Positions 1 to 6,877 of a stretch of DNA of 13,348 bases are shown here, in pieces. A program made the translations under genes and the position numbers. This DNA comes from Oscillospiraceae bacterium. GTDB taxonomy: Bacteria; Bacillota; Clostridia; Oscillospirales; Acutalibacteraceae. The stretch's first letter is position 1. Every line of letters begins with the position of its first letter. A model generated the notes under the pieces. The model saw only the letters and a program-made list of their open reading frames with translations. It was not told where the DNA came from and ran no database searches. The stretch spans positions 1-13,348 of the forward strand of contig DNGF01000251.1 in the NCBI GenBank assembly GCA_003486665.1, read 5' to 3'.

Positions 1-1
1 A

Positions 2-268
2 CGTTCGACCGCTTCAAAGGTAATAAATCTCATGGAGCAAAAGGGTCTTGTGGAAAGGCAGTCGGTGAGCTGTGACGCTCGTCTGAAAAAAATTGTCATG
101 ACGGATAAGTCAAAGGCTATATCGCACCTTATGGCGGAGGATATGGACCTTGTTGAAAGCGTTCTGACCGATGGCTTCAGCTCGGAGGAAAAGAAAGCTT
201 TATACAATTATCTCAAAAGAATGAAGCAAAATCTCAAAAGCTATTATTTAAAGGAAAAGGAGGAATGA
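2..268 (+). CDS. MarR-family transcriptional regulator, C-terminal part (5' end outside window)
   Basis: The reading frame is open from base 2, so this is the 3' end of a gene that begins before the window; the ATG at 32 is internal. The first visible residues (RSTASKVINLMEQKGL) read as the DNA-recognition helix of a MarR winged helix-turn-helix. They are followed by the wing, with the family's D-x-R signature (CDARLKKIVMT), and a C-terminal helical stretch that normally forms the dimer interface. MarR proteins bind palindromic operators as dimers and usually repress their own operon until a small ligand or oxidant is sensed. The gene ends 4 bases before an ABC exporter gene, and MarR-ABC-ABC is a common self-regulated efflux arrangement in Firmicutes. 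The ligand cannot be inferred. The operator would lie outside the window. Confidence 0.87.
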   Translation, partial: RSTASKVINLMEQKGLVERQSVSCDARLKKIVMTDKSKAISHLMAEDMDLVESVLTDGFSSEEKKALYNYLKRMKQNLKSYYLKEKEE

Positions 269-272
269 TAGC

Positions 273-2021
273 ATGAATATGGTAAAACGACTTATGCAAT
301 GTATCCGAGAATACAAGCTGCCGTCACTTCTCAGTCCGCTGTTCATCACCGGCGAAGTTGTTATTGAGTGCTTTATACCTTTTATAACAGCTCAGCTCAT
401 CGACGGAATTAAAGACGGCCAAGGCATGGATTTCATTACGAGCTACGGAATCAAGCTTATAATTCTTGCCGTTTGCTCGCTTGCCTGCGGTGCGCTTGCA
501 GGTCATTTCTGCGCCGTTGCTTCGTGCGGATTTGCGAAAAATCTTAGACACGATCTTTTCTATGCGGTTCAAACCTATTCATTCTCAAACATCGACAAAT
601 TCTCGGCATCAAGCCTTGTAACAAGACTTACGACCGATGTAACAAACGTTCAGAACTCATATATGATGATCATACGAACGGCAATCAGAAGCCCGTTGAT
701 GCTTGTTTTCTCAATCGTTATGACGATCAAACTCAGCCCGAAGCTGACGACGGCTTTCATTGCGCTTATTCCGTTCCTTGCAGTCGGACTTGTTCTGATG
801 ATAAAGATGGTAATGCCGCTTTTCAAGCGCATTTTCAAGCGCTATGATGCGATGAACAATTCCGTTCAGGAAAACGTTGCAGGTATCAGAGCGGTCAAGT
901 CCTTCGTTCGTGAGGATTTTGAAAATCAGAAGTTTTCTGTCGCTTCCGACAATGTATGTAACGACTTTACTAAAGCCGAGAAGCTCATGGCTCTCACCAA
1001 TCCCCTTGTCAGCGCCGCAATCTATGTTATCATGCTCATAGTATTCTATTTCGGAGCAAAAATAATTGTTACATCAGGCGGCGTAGATCTTAAGGTCGGC
1101 GGACTTTCTTCAATACTGACATACGGTATGCAGATTCTCATGAGTCTTTTGATGGTTTCAATGACTATGGTTATGATCTCGATGTCATTCGCTTCGGCAG
1201 GACGTATTGTTGAGGTTCTCGAAGAAGGCAGCACAATCAAAAATCCGGCAAACCCCGTCAGAAAGGTTGCGGACGGTTCAATCGACTTTGAAAATGTTGA
1301 TTTCGCTTATTCGAAAAAGCAGGAAGTTGACACACTGCGTAATATAAACTTCCACATAAATTCCGGTGAAACAATAGGAATCATCGGAGGAACCGGAAGC
1401 AGTAAGTCAACACTTATCCAGCTTATTCCGAGGCTTTATGACGTAACAAAAGGAAGCGTCAAGGTCGGCGGAATCGACGTAAGGAAATACGATATAGAAA
1501 CTTTGCGTGATGCGGTTTCGGTTGTACTTCAGAAGAATGTTCTCTTCTCCGGAACGATTAAGGAAAATCTTCGCTGGGGCGACAAGAATGCAACCGATGA
1601 GGATATAATAAGAGTCTGCAAGCTCGCTCAGGCGGATGAATTTATTGAGCAGATGCCCGACAAGTACGACACCCACATCGAGCGCGGCGGCGCAAATGTT
1701 TCCGGCGGACAGAAGCAGAGGCTTTGTATTGCAAGAGCCTTGCTCAAAAAGCCGAAAATTCTAATTCTCGATGACTCCACAAGCGCAGTTGATACAAAAA
1801 CCGATGCAATGATAAGAAAGGCATTCCGTGAAGAAATTCCCGACACAACAAAGCTTATTATCGCACAGCGTATTTCTTCCGTTCAGGATGCCGACAGAAT
1901 AATCGTCCTCAACAACGGTGAGATTAACGGAATCGGCACTCACGACGAGCTTATGGAAAACAACGAAATTTACCGTGAGGTATATGAATCTCAGACAAAG
2001 GCAGGTGATTTTGATGAGTAA
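273..2021 (+). CDS. ABC exporter half-transporter, subunit with degenerate ATPase site (TM287-like)
   Basis: 582-residue fusion of a six-helix exporter membrane domain (about residues 20-305; helices near 20-42, 58-82, 131-153, 156-178, 243-266, 278-305) and a nucleotide-binding domain (about 336-570). Visible motifs are a Walker A of unusual form (GGTGSSKST, 372-380, serine in place of the last glycine), Q-loop Q420 and a canonical signature VSGGQ (476-480). Walker B ends ILILDD, so the catalytic Glu is Asp501, and the switch His is Gln532 (IIAQR). These changes mark the degenerate-site subunit of a heterodimeric exporter, as known for TM287/TM288. It would pair with the next gene, which overlaps it by 8 bases. 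The start is set by AGGAGG at 258-263, 9 bases before the ATG; the ATG at 279 is a less well spaced alternative. Substrate unknown; drug, peptide or lipid export are all possible. Confidence 0.96.
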   Translation: MNMVKRLMQCIREYKLPSLLSPLFITGEVVIECFIPFITAQLIDGIKDGQGMDFITSYGIKLIILAVCSLACGALAGHFCAVASCGFAKNLRHDLFYAVQTYSFSNIDKFSASSLVTRLTTDVTNVQNSYMMIIRTAIRSPLMLVFSIVMTIKLSPKLTTAFIALIPFLAVGLVLMIKMVMPLFKRIFKRYDAMNNSVQENVAGIRAVKSFVREDFENQKFSVASDNVCNDFTKAEKLMALTNPLVSAAIYVIMLIVFYFGAKIIVTSGGVDLKVGGLSSILTYGMQILMSLLMVSMTMVMISMSFASAGRIVEVLEEGSTIKNPANPVRKVADGSIDFENVDFAYSKKQEVDTLRNINFHINSGETIGIIGGTGSSKSTLIQLIPRLYDVTKGSVKVGGIDVRKYDIETLRDAVSVVLQKNVLFSGTIKENLRWGDKNATDEDIIRVCKLAQADEFIEQMPDKYDTHIERGGANVSGGQKQRLCIARALLKKPKILILDDSTSAVDTKTDAMIRKAFREEIPDTTKLIIAQRISSVQDADRIIVLNNGEINGIGTHDELMENNEIYREVYESQTKAGDFDE

Positions 2022-3948
2022 TCCGATGCCGAAAGGAAGAAGAGCCCCGATGATGGGAATGAAGTCGGGAGCAAAAAAAGGAACCTTTAAAAGACTGATG
2101 AAAATGCTTTTCAGCGAGTATAAGGCTCCGCTGATTGCGGTCATTATATGTATAATCCTGTCAACGCTTGCCGCAACAACCTCAAACCTGTTCCTTAACA
2201 GCTTTATTGTTGAGATAACGAAAGGAATAGACACAGGCTGGGACGCGGCGCTGCCGAACATCGTCAAAATCATTGCAACAATGGGCTGCATTTACCTTGT
2301 CGGCGTTGCCGCCTCCTTCTTCCATTCAAGAATAATGGCGGTAGTAACTCAGGGCTTTCTCAATAAGACCCGTAAAAAAATGTTCGGCAAGATGGAAAAG
2401 CTGCCGATAAAATATTTCGACACACATCCGCACGGCGATATAATGTCCTACTACACAAACGATATTGATACGCTCCGCCAGCTTGTTTCACAAGCGTTGC
2501 CGGCTCTGATTCAGTCGGCTCTGACTATTATTATTCTGGTCACATATATGCTTTACCTGAGCGTTTGGATGACGCTGATAGTTTTCGGCGCGGTCGGTTT
2601 GATGATGGTAGTGGTTAAAACAATCGGCGGCAATTCTGCAAAGTTCTTTGTTCGTCAGCAGAAAGCTCTCGGCAAAACAGAGGGCTTCATCGAGGAAATG
2701 ATGAGCGGTCAGAAGGTTGTAAAGGTCTTTAATCATGAGCAGGAAAGCTGCAAAGATTTTGATAAAATCAACGGCGAGCTTTTTAAGGAAGCGTCAAAAG
2801 CAAACAGCTTTGCAAATATTCTTATGCCCATCATGGGCAACATCGGCAACATCCTCTATGTTTGCATCGCTTTCATCGGCGGACTTCTCATTCTTTCGCC
2901 GAATGTTCACAACCTTTCTCTCTCCGGTCAGGCGCTCGGAATCGCCGTTGTTGTTCCTTTCCTTAATATGACAAGGCAATTTACAAACAACATCAGCCAG
3001 ATCTCACAGCACATTAACAGCATTGTAATGGCTCTTGCCGGCGCGGACAGAATCTTTGACCTTATGGACGAGAAGTCCGAGGTTGATGACGGATATGTTA
3101 CTCTCGTCAATGCAAAAGAGGTTGACGGCAAGCTCGTTGAATGTAAGGAACGCACGGGAACATGGGCATGGAAGCATCCTCACGAAAACGGAAGCGTTAC
3201 CTATACAAAGCTTATGGGCGATGTCCGTATGGAACATATGGACTTTGGGTATGATCCGAACAAAATTGTTTTGCATGACATTTCCCTCTTTGCCGAACCC
3301 GGTCAGAAGGTTGCATTTGTCGGTGCAACGGGTGCAGGTAAAACAACAATTACCAACCTCATCAACCGTTTCTATGATGTTGCCGACGGCAAGATTCGTT
3401 ACGATGGAATTAACATCAACAAGATAAAGAAAGATGATCTCCGTCATTCGCTCGGAATCGTTCTTCAGGAAACAAACCTGTTCACAGGCACCGTAATGGA
3501 GAATATCCGTTACGGCAAGCTTGATGCAACGGATGACGAATGTATCGCAGCAGCAAAGCTTGCAAACGCCGATGAGTTCATTCGTATGCTTCCCGACGGC
3601 TACAACACAATGCTGACAGCCAACGGCGGCAATCTCTCTCAGGGTCAGCGACAGCTGCTTGCAATTGCAAGAGCCGCGGTTGCCGATCCGCCCGTTATGA
3701 TTCTCGATGAAGCGACATCTTCGATTGATACAAGAACCGAAGCGATCGTTCAGAAGGGCATGGATGCTCTGATGAAGGGCAGAACTGTATTTGTTATTGC
3801 TCACAGGCTCTCGACAATTCAAAATTCCGATGTTATAATGGTTCTTGAACACGGACGCATTATTGAGCGCGGCAATCACGACGATCTTATCGCCGCTCAG
3901 GGCAGATATTATCAGCTCTATACAGGCTCGTTCGACAAGGAAGAATAA
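2014..3948 (+). CDS. ABC exporter half-transporter, catalytic subunit (TM288-like)
   Basis: Taken from the ATG at 2014 (644 residues), which overlaps the previous gene by 8 bases and has an AGGTG-like ribosome site about 8 bases upstream. A longer in-frame ATG at 1918 lies deep inside the upstream gene and is unlikely. After a basic N-terminal stretch comes a six-helix exporter domain (about 38-325), then an ATPase domain (about 406-640). Walker A GATGAGKTT (437-445), Q485, Walker B ILDE with catalytic Glu566 and switch His597 (IAHR) are all consensus, but the signature is LSQGQ (541-545). In the heterodimer, this subunit's Walker motifs and the partner's VSGGQ make the active site, while LSQGQ faces the partner's degenerate motifs. 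A 50-residue linker (353-405) with a Trp/His-rich patch separates the two domains. Role: ATP-driven efflux in the cytoplasmic membrane, probably under the upstream MarR regulator. Confidence 0.96.
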   Translation: MSNPMPKGRRAPMMGMKSGAKKGTFKRLMKMLFSEYKAPLIAVIICIILSTLAATTSNLFLNSFIVEITKGIDTGWDAALPNIVKIIATMGCIYLVGVAASFFHSRIMAVVTQGFLNKTRKKMFGKMEKLPIKYFDTHPHGDIMSYYTNDIDTLRQLVSQALPALIQSALTIIILVTYMLYLSVWMTLIVFGAVGLMMVVVKTIGGNSAKFFVRQQKALGKTEGFIEEMMSGQKVVKVFNHEQESCKDFDKINGELFKEASKANSFANILMPIMGNIGNILYVCIAFIGGLLILSPNVHNLSLSGQALGIAVVVPFLNMTRQFTNNISQISQHINSIVMALAGADRIFDLMDEKSEVDDGYVTLVNAKEVDGKLVECKERTGTWAWKHPHENGSVTYTKLMGDVRMEHMDFGYDPNKIVLHDISLFAEPGQKVAFVGATGAGKTTITNLINRFYDVADGKIRYDGININKIKKDDLRHSLGIVLQETNLFTGTVMENIRYGKLDATDDECIAAAKLANADEFIRMLPDGYNTMLTANGGNLSQGQRQLLAIARAAVADPPVMILDEATSSIDTRTEAIVQKGMDALMKGRTVFVIAHRLSTIQNSDVIMVLEHGRIIERGNHDDLIAAQGRYYQLYTGSFDKEE

Positions 3949-3987
3949 CATCGACGATTTAACAAAAACTAATCGTGATTTTTACTT

Positions 3988-4023
3988 CAAGACAATACCG
4001 TAAATTTGTGTGATATTGTCTTG
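3988..4023. repeat. 10-bp perfect inverted repeat upstream of the acyltransferase gene
   Basis: CAAGACAATA (3988-3997) and its exact complement TATTGTCTTG (4014-4023) flank a 16-base spacer, all within the 89-base gap between the ABC exporter and the acyltransferase. No long T-run follows, so it is a poor intrinsic terminator. Overlapping it is a weak sigma-A-like promoter candidate: AAGACA at 3989-3994, a 17-base spacer, and GATATT at 4012-4017. The repeat could therefore be an operator for a dimeric repressor. It ends two bases before the GGGGAG ribosome site (4026-4031), so an RNA hairpin affecting translation is also possible. The repeat is directly visible; its role is inference. Confidence 0.55.
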
Positions 4024-4037
4024 TTTGGGGAGTTATT

Positions 4038-4841
4038 ATGGCTTTTGTATACGCATTTCTCAGCGTACTTGTGGATTTTCTCATAACGTATTTCAAGGGC
4101 TTTGTAAAAAGCTTCGGAGATATTTGGAAGCCGCTTTTGCTGTTTCCTTTGATTTACCTTTGCTTTTTGCTGCTTCATCTCGGTATCTTCTGTCTTTATT
4201 CTTTCACGACAGACAAGGTATACACAAGCAATATTCATAATTCATACCGAAGCTTCATGCTTTCAAGCATCAATCTTTTCCTTAAAACCGCAAAGGTTCA
4301 CGTTCACGTTGAGGGCAAAGAGCTTGTTCCGGATGACGGACAATTCCTGCTTGTTTGCAATCATCTCTCTACATTCGACCCGATAATTACAATAACCGCT
4401 TTGGCGGATAAAAACATTGCCTTTGTTGCAAAGAAAGAAATTTTCGGCATATTTGCAGCAGGAAAATATCTTGCAAAATCGGGCTGTGTCGGACTTGACC
4501 GTGAAAACAACCGTGAAGCCGTCAAAGCAATAAACAAAGCCGCCGATAATATTAAAAACGGTGTATGTGCAATGGGAATCTACCCGGAGGGCTACGTTAA
4601 CAAAAAGCAGGGTACACTTCTCCCTTTCAGAAACGGCGCATTTAAAATTGCTAAGAAAGCGAAAGTGCCGATAGTTGTTTCGGTTGTCAAAAACACGCGG
4701 GAAGCGAACAGGAATATGTTCAGACGTCATTCAAATGTTTATCTGAAAATTCTCGATGTGATTCCCTACGAAAAAATTACCGACCTCAAAACGAACGAGA
4801 TCGGCGAGATGGTTTATAAAATGATGGTCAATGAAATTTGA
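4038..4841 (+). CDS. plsC: Membrane-bound PlsC-family 1-acylglycerol-3-phosphate acyltransferase
   Basis: 267 residues, with two hydrophobic N-terminal segments (about 3-22 and 33-55) followed by the acyltransferase domain. The catalytic H-x4-D motif is NHLSTFD (His109, Asp114). Motif II is GLDRE (152-156), motif III YPEGY (182-186) and motif IV VPIV (210-213). The family transfers an acyl chain to lysophosphatidic acid at the membrane to make phosphatidic acid. Motif III is normally FPEGTRS and here reads YPEGYVNK, so the Thr and Arg are replaced; acceptor preference may differ from housekeeping PlsC. The start is fixed by GGGGAG at 4026-4031. The next gene begins 12 bases after the stop and its ribosome site overlaps the TGA, so the two are probably co-transcribed. 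Exact substrate is uncertain. Confidence 0.9.
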   Translation: MAFVYAFLSVLVDFLITYFKGFVKSFGDIWKPLLLFPLIYLCFLLLHLGIFCLYSFTTDKVYTSNIHNSYRSFMLSSINLFLKTAKVHVHVEGKELVPDDGQFLLVCNHLSTFDPIITITALADKNIAFVAKKEIFGIFAAGKYLAKSGCVGLDRENNREAVKAINKAADNIKNGVCAMGIYPEGYVNKKQGTLLPFRNGAFKIAKKAKVPIVVSVVKNTREANRNMFRRHSNVYLKILDVIPYEKITDLKTNEIGEMVYKMMVNEI

Positions 4842-4853
4842 GGAGCAACAGCT

Positions 4854-5558
4854 ATGTTTAAAGAAAATGCAAAAGAACAGATAAAAAAAGCTTATCCCTA
4901 CAGGCTGGAGCTTCACGCACACACCTCCCCCGCCAGCGGCTGCTCGCAGGTTAAGCCCGAAGACGTTGTGTCGATTTTTCATGACGCAGGCTATGACGGA
5001 ATTGCCATAACAAATCATTTTTATCCCAAGCCGGAAAATCCCGATTTTCTTGAAATTTACCGAAATGATTATCTCAAGGCACTTGAAACGGGCAACAAGC
5101 TCGGCATAAAGATTTACCTCGGCGCGGAGCTGAGATTTCCGAATCAAAACAACAATGATTATCTGCTTTTCGGCTTTGAACTTTCACAGCTCGATGAGAT
5201 GTATTCATATATGACGGGAACACTTGAAAATTTTGTCGATAAATTTAAAACAGACGATATGTTTCTTCTTCAGGCACACCCGTTCAGGGACGGTATGAAA
5301 CTCGGATTCGAAAAATGCCTTGATGGAATCGAGGTCTTCAATATGCACCCGAACCATAATTCAAGAGTTGCACTTGCCGCAAAATATGCAAAAGAAAACG
5401 GAAAGATTGCCACAGCCGGAACGGATTATCACCACATCGGTCATGACAATCTCTGCGCCACAAGAGTACCGTTTCTTCCGAATGATGAGCATGAACTCGT
5501 TAAGCTTCTCAAAGGCGACGACTTCATATTCCAAGTCGGTGAACATTTCATTATATAA
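4854..5558 (+). CDS. PHP-domain metal-dependent phosphoesterase
   Basis: 234 residues made almost entirely of a PHP (polymerase and histidinol phosphatase) domain. Expected metal ligands are visible: H-x-H at His21/His23 (ELHAHT), Asn-His at His55 (AITNHF), Glu92 (GAEL), His142 (QAHP), His168 in a MHPNHN stretch, and Asp191 with His193/His194 (GTDYHH). Such proteins bind two or three Mn, Zn or Fe ions and hydrolyse phosphoester bonds of small molecules or nucleotides. There is no polymerase domain, and the length fits stand-alone PHP phosphatases of the YciV/TrpH type. No signal peptide, so cytoplasmic. Its ribosome site (AGGAG, 4841-4845) overlaps the acyltransferase stop codon, and an intrinsic terminator follows. 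The pairing might point to phospholipid or sugar-phosphate turnover, but the substrate cannot be read from sequence; histidinol phosphatase activity is an alternative. Confidence 0.88.
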   Translation: MFKENAKEQIKKAYPYRLELHAHTSPASGCSQVKPEDVVSIFHDAGYDGIAITNHFYPKPENPDFLEIYRNDYLKALETGNKLGIKIYLGAELRFPNQNNNDYLLFGFELSQLDEMYSYMTGTLENFVDKFKTDDMFLLQAHPFRDGMKLGFEKCLDGIEVFNMHPNHNSRVALAAKYAKENGKIATAGTDYHHIGHDNLCATRVPFLPNDEHELVKLLKGDDFIFQVGEHFII

Positions 5559-5575
5559 CAAAACATATAAGCCCA

Positions 5576-5608
5576 AACCGCTTCCATTATCGGAGGCGGT
5601 TCTTTTTT
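5576..5608 (+). terminator. Rho-independent terminator after the PHP gene
   Basis: AACCGCTTCC (5576-5585) pairs over 10 bp, with one G-U wobble, with GGAGGCGGTT (5592-5601). The loop is ATTATC and a T-run (CTTTTTT) follows. It begins 17 bases after the PHP stop codon and separates the acyltransferase/PHP pair from the spore-coat cluster. Confidence 0.93.
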
Positions 5609-5663
5609 GTGCCACATACCTTTGCACAGCATATCCTGTTAATAGGCAAAAAGCCGAAATATA

Positions 5664-5689
5664 ACCCGGCAGAATAAGATCCGTCGGGT
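5664..5689 (+). promoter_or_regulatory. Leader hairpin just upstream of the cotJA ribosome site
   Basis: ACCCGGC (5664-5670) and GTCGGGT (5683-5689) can form a 7-bp stem with one G-U pair and a 12-base loop. It ends two bases before the AAGGAG ribosome site (5692-5697), so it would lie in the 5' leader of cotJA mRNA, where it could protect the message or tune ribosome access. No T-run follows, so it is not a terminator. Function is inferred. No convincing sporulation sigma factor promoter could be placed in 5609-5690, although one is expected from the known mother-cell expression of cotJ. Confidence 0.4.
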
Positions 5690-5691
5690 AA

Positions 5692-5697
5692 AAGGAG
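5692..5697 (+). promoter_or_regulatory. Ribosome binding site that decides the TTG start of cotJA
   Basis: AAGGAG lies 9 bases upstream of the TTG at 5707. There is no ATG in the right frame near the start of the conserved CotJA sequence (the first in-frame ATG is at 5746, inside it), so this site supports initiation at TTG. Confidence 0.75.
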
Positions 5698-5706
5698 TTA
5701 ATTAAA

Positions 5707-5940
5707 TTGAACAACTATCCATATGAACGCTCCGCCAAAGCGTCCATGGGATTTGCGCGGAGTGCGCCTCCCACCATGCAGTCCGGGTTCACTCCGGCTC
5801 TGCCCGACGATCCTGTTGTCGCGATGGCATATGTTCCGTTCCAAACAGACACGACCACATACGATGAAATGAAGGCTCTTAAAATAGGGACCCTTTTCCC
5901 TGTCCTCGACAAGCCCTTCAAGGGTCGTGGTATGAGATGA
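5707..5940 (+). CDS. cotJA: Spore coat-associated protein CotJA
   Basis: 77 residues from a TTG start backed by AAGGAG at the right distance. The C-terminal half carries the family's hallmark, VVAMAYVPFQ followed by YDEMKALKIGTLFPVLDKPF, and a short Pro/Ala-rich N-terminal stretch precedes it. CotJA is a small protein of the spore coat inner layer; in Bacillus subtilis its operon is transcribed in the mother cell under sigma E, and CotJA and CotJC depend on each other for assembly. The stop codon overlaps the start of cotJB (ATGA), so translation is probably coupled. It marks the organism as an endospore former. Identification is firm; the start is slightly less certain because TTG starts are uncommon. 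Confidence 0.93.
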   Translation: MNNYPYERSAKASMGFARSAPPTMQSGFTPALPDDPVVAMAYVPFQTDTTTYDEMKALKIGTLFPVLDKPFKGRGMR

Positions 5941-6182
5941 CAAGAGCAATGCTTTTACAGCAGATAGACGCCGTTCAGTTCGCAATGTGGGAGCTGCACC
6001 TCTATCTTGACACTCACCCTGACGACCTCAGCGCATTGGCGCTTTACAAAAAATATGAAGAAAAAAATGAAAAGCTTGTTGAAGAATTCGAAGAGAACTG
6101 CGGTCCGCTTTATTCAAATTCAGACCCCGGCGTATCATGGCTCAAAAATCCGTGGCCGTGGGATTTAGGGGGTAACAGCTAA
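5937..6182 (+). CDS. cotJB: Spore coat protein CotJB
   Basis: 81 residues matching the CotJB pattern: a helical N-terminal part (LLQQIDAVQFAMWELHLYLDTHP), a charged helix rich in Lys and Glu, and a Trp/Pro-rich end (VSWLKNPWPWD). The start ATG shares its last bases with the cotJA stop (ATGA at 5937-5940), and the TAA stop shares one base with the cotJC start. Its biochemical function is not established in the family. Its constant place between cotJA and cotJC suggests a role in assembling or recruiting the complex during coat formation. Confidence 0.94.
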   Translation: MTRAMLLQQIDAVQFAMWELHLYLDTHPDDLSALALYKKYEEKNEKLVEEFEENCGPLYSNSDPGVSWLKNPWPWDLGGNS

Positions 6183-6778
6183 TGTTTGTTTATGAAAAGA
6201 AATTACAATATCCCGTCAAAATCACCACACCAAATGCCAAGTATGCCAGCATCATAATCTCGCAATACGGCGGTCCGGACGGTGAGTTGGGAGCTTCGCT
6301 GAGGTATCTCAGTCAGCGCTTTTCGATGCCATATCCCGAACTTAAGGGTCTTCTGACGGATATAGGTACAGAGGAATTGGGACATCTTGAAATGATCGGA
6401 GCGATCGTTCATCAGCTGACGAGAAATCTTTCTTATGACGAAATTAAGCGCAGCGGCTTTGACACCTACTTTGTTGATCACACAACGGGCGTTTACCCGA
6501 CAGCGGCGAGCGGTTTCCCGTGGTCTGCGGCAGAAATGCAGTCAACGGGCGATACAATTGCCGATCTCATGGAGAATATGGCTGCCGAGCAGAAAGCAAG
6601 GACTACTTACGATAACATTCTGCGTCTTGTTGACGACCCCGATGTCCGCGATGTAATCAAGTTCCTGCGTGAGCGTGAAATCGTCCACTTCCAGCGTTTC
6701 GGCGAGGGCTTGAGAATCGCAACGGATAAGCTTAATTCAAAGAATTTCTACGCATTCAATCCGTCGTTCGATAAATAA
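6182..6778 (+). CDS. cotJC: Spore coat protein CotJC, manganese-catalase family
   Basis: 198 residues forming a ferritin-like four-helix domain of the dimanganese catalase family. By spacing with the characterised Lactiplantibacillus plantarum enzyme, the metal ligands are all present: Glu35 (PDGEL), Glu65 and His68 (TEELGHLE), Glu136 (AAEQKAR) and His169 (REIVHFQRF). The Glu136-to-His169 distance of 33 residues matches the reference enzyme. The protein should hold a two-Mn centre able to split hydrogen peroxide, plausibly protecting the spore or helping coat maturation. It is shorter than free manganese catalases, as CotJC proteins are. The ATG overlaps the cotJB stop (TAATG) and is preceded by AGGGGG at 6167-6172. 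Catalytic activity is inferred from ligand conservation. Confidence 0.95.
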   Translation: MFVYEKKLQYPVKITTPNAKYASIIISQYGGPDGELGASLRYLSQRFSMPYPELKGLLTDIGTEELGHLEMIGAIVHQLTRNLSYDEIKRSGFDTYFVDHTTGVYPTAASGFPWSAAEMQSTGDTIADLMENMAAEQKARTTYDNILRLVDDPDVRDVIKFLREREIVHFQRFGEGLRIATDKLNSKNFYAFNPSFDK

Positions 6779-6821
6779 ATTTTTCAAAAGTATTTTAATC
6801 AACGGCAAACCCGTATAATCT

Positions 6822-6866
6822 AAAACAGCGAACCCCATAACCACTTTGATTATGGAGTTCGCTGTT
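6822..6866. terminator. Strong hairpin between convergent genes, probable bidirectional terminator
   Basis: AACAGCGAACCCCATAA (6824-6840) and TTATGGAGTTCGCTGTT (6850-6866) form a 17-bp stem with a 9-base loop. On the plus strand there is one C-A mismatch. On the minus strand that position is a G-U pair, so the stem is unbroken, and it runs into UUUU and further U-rich sequence. It lies 46 bases after cotJC and 12 bases after the stop of the minus-strand dockerin gene, so it can end both transcripts and fits the minus-strand one better. Confidence 0.85.
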
Positions 6867-6877
6867 ATTATTGGATT

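Noticed and set aside
1918..2013. Upstream ATG at 1918 as the start of the second ABC subunit
   Set aside because: It would overlap the first subunit by over 100 bases and add a segment unlike exporter N-termini; the ATG at 2014 has a normal short overlap and a ribosome-like site.
3004..3951. Long minus-strand open frame (315 codons) opposite the second ABC gene
   Set aside because: It lies antisense to a certain gene, its Cys/Asn-rich protein has no recognisable domain, and it has no supporting ribosome site; it is a shadow of codon usage.
3954..3982. Small stem ACGATT/AATCGT followed by GATTTTT just after the second ABC gene, as a terminator
   Set aside because: Only 6 bp and AT-rich with an 11-base loop; too weak to call a terminator, though some attenuation cannot be excluded.
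5611..5640. CATACCTT and CATATCCT as -10 elements of a sporulation (sigma E or sigma K) promoter for cotJA
   Set aside because: No matching -35 element at the required 13-15 base spacing, and the CATA-N3-TA pattern of sigma K is not met, so no promoter was called.
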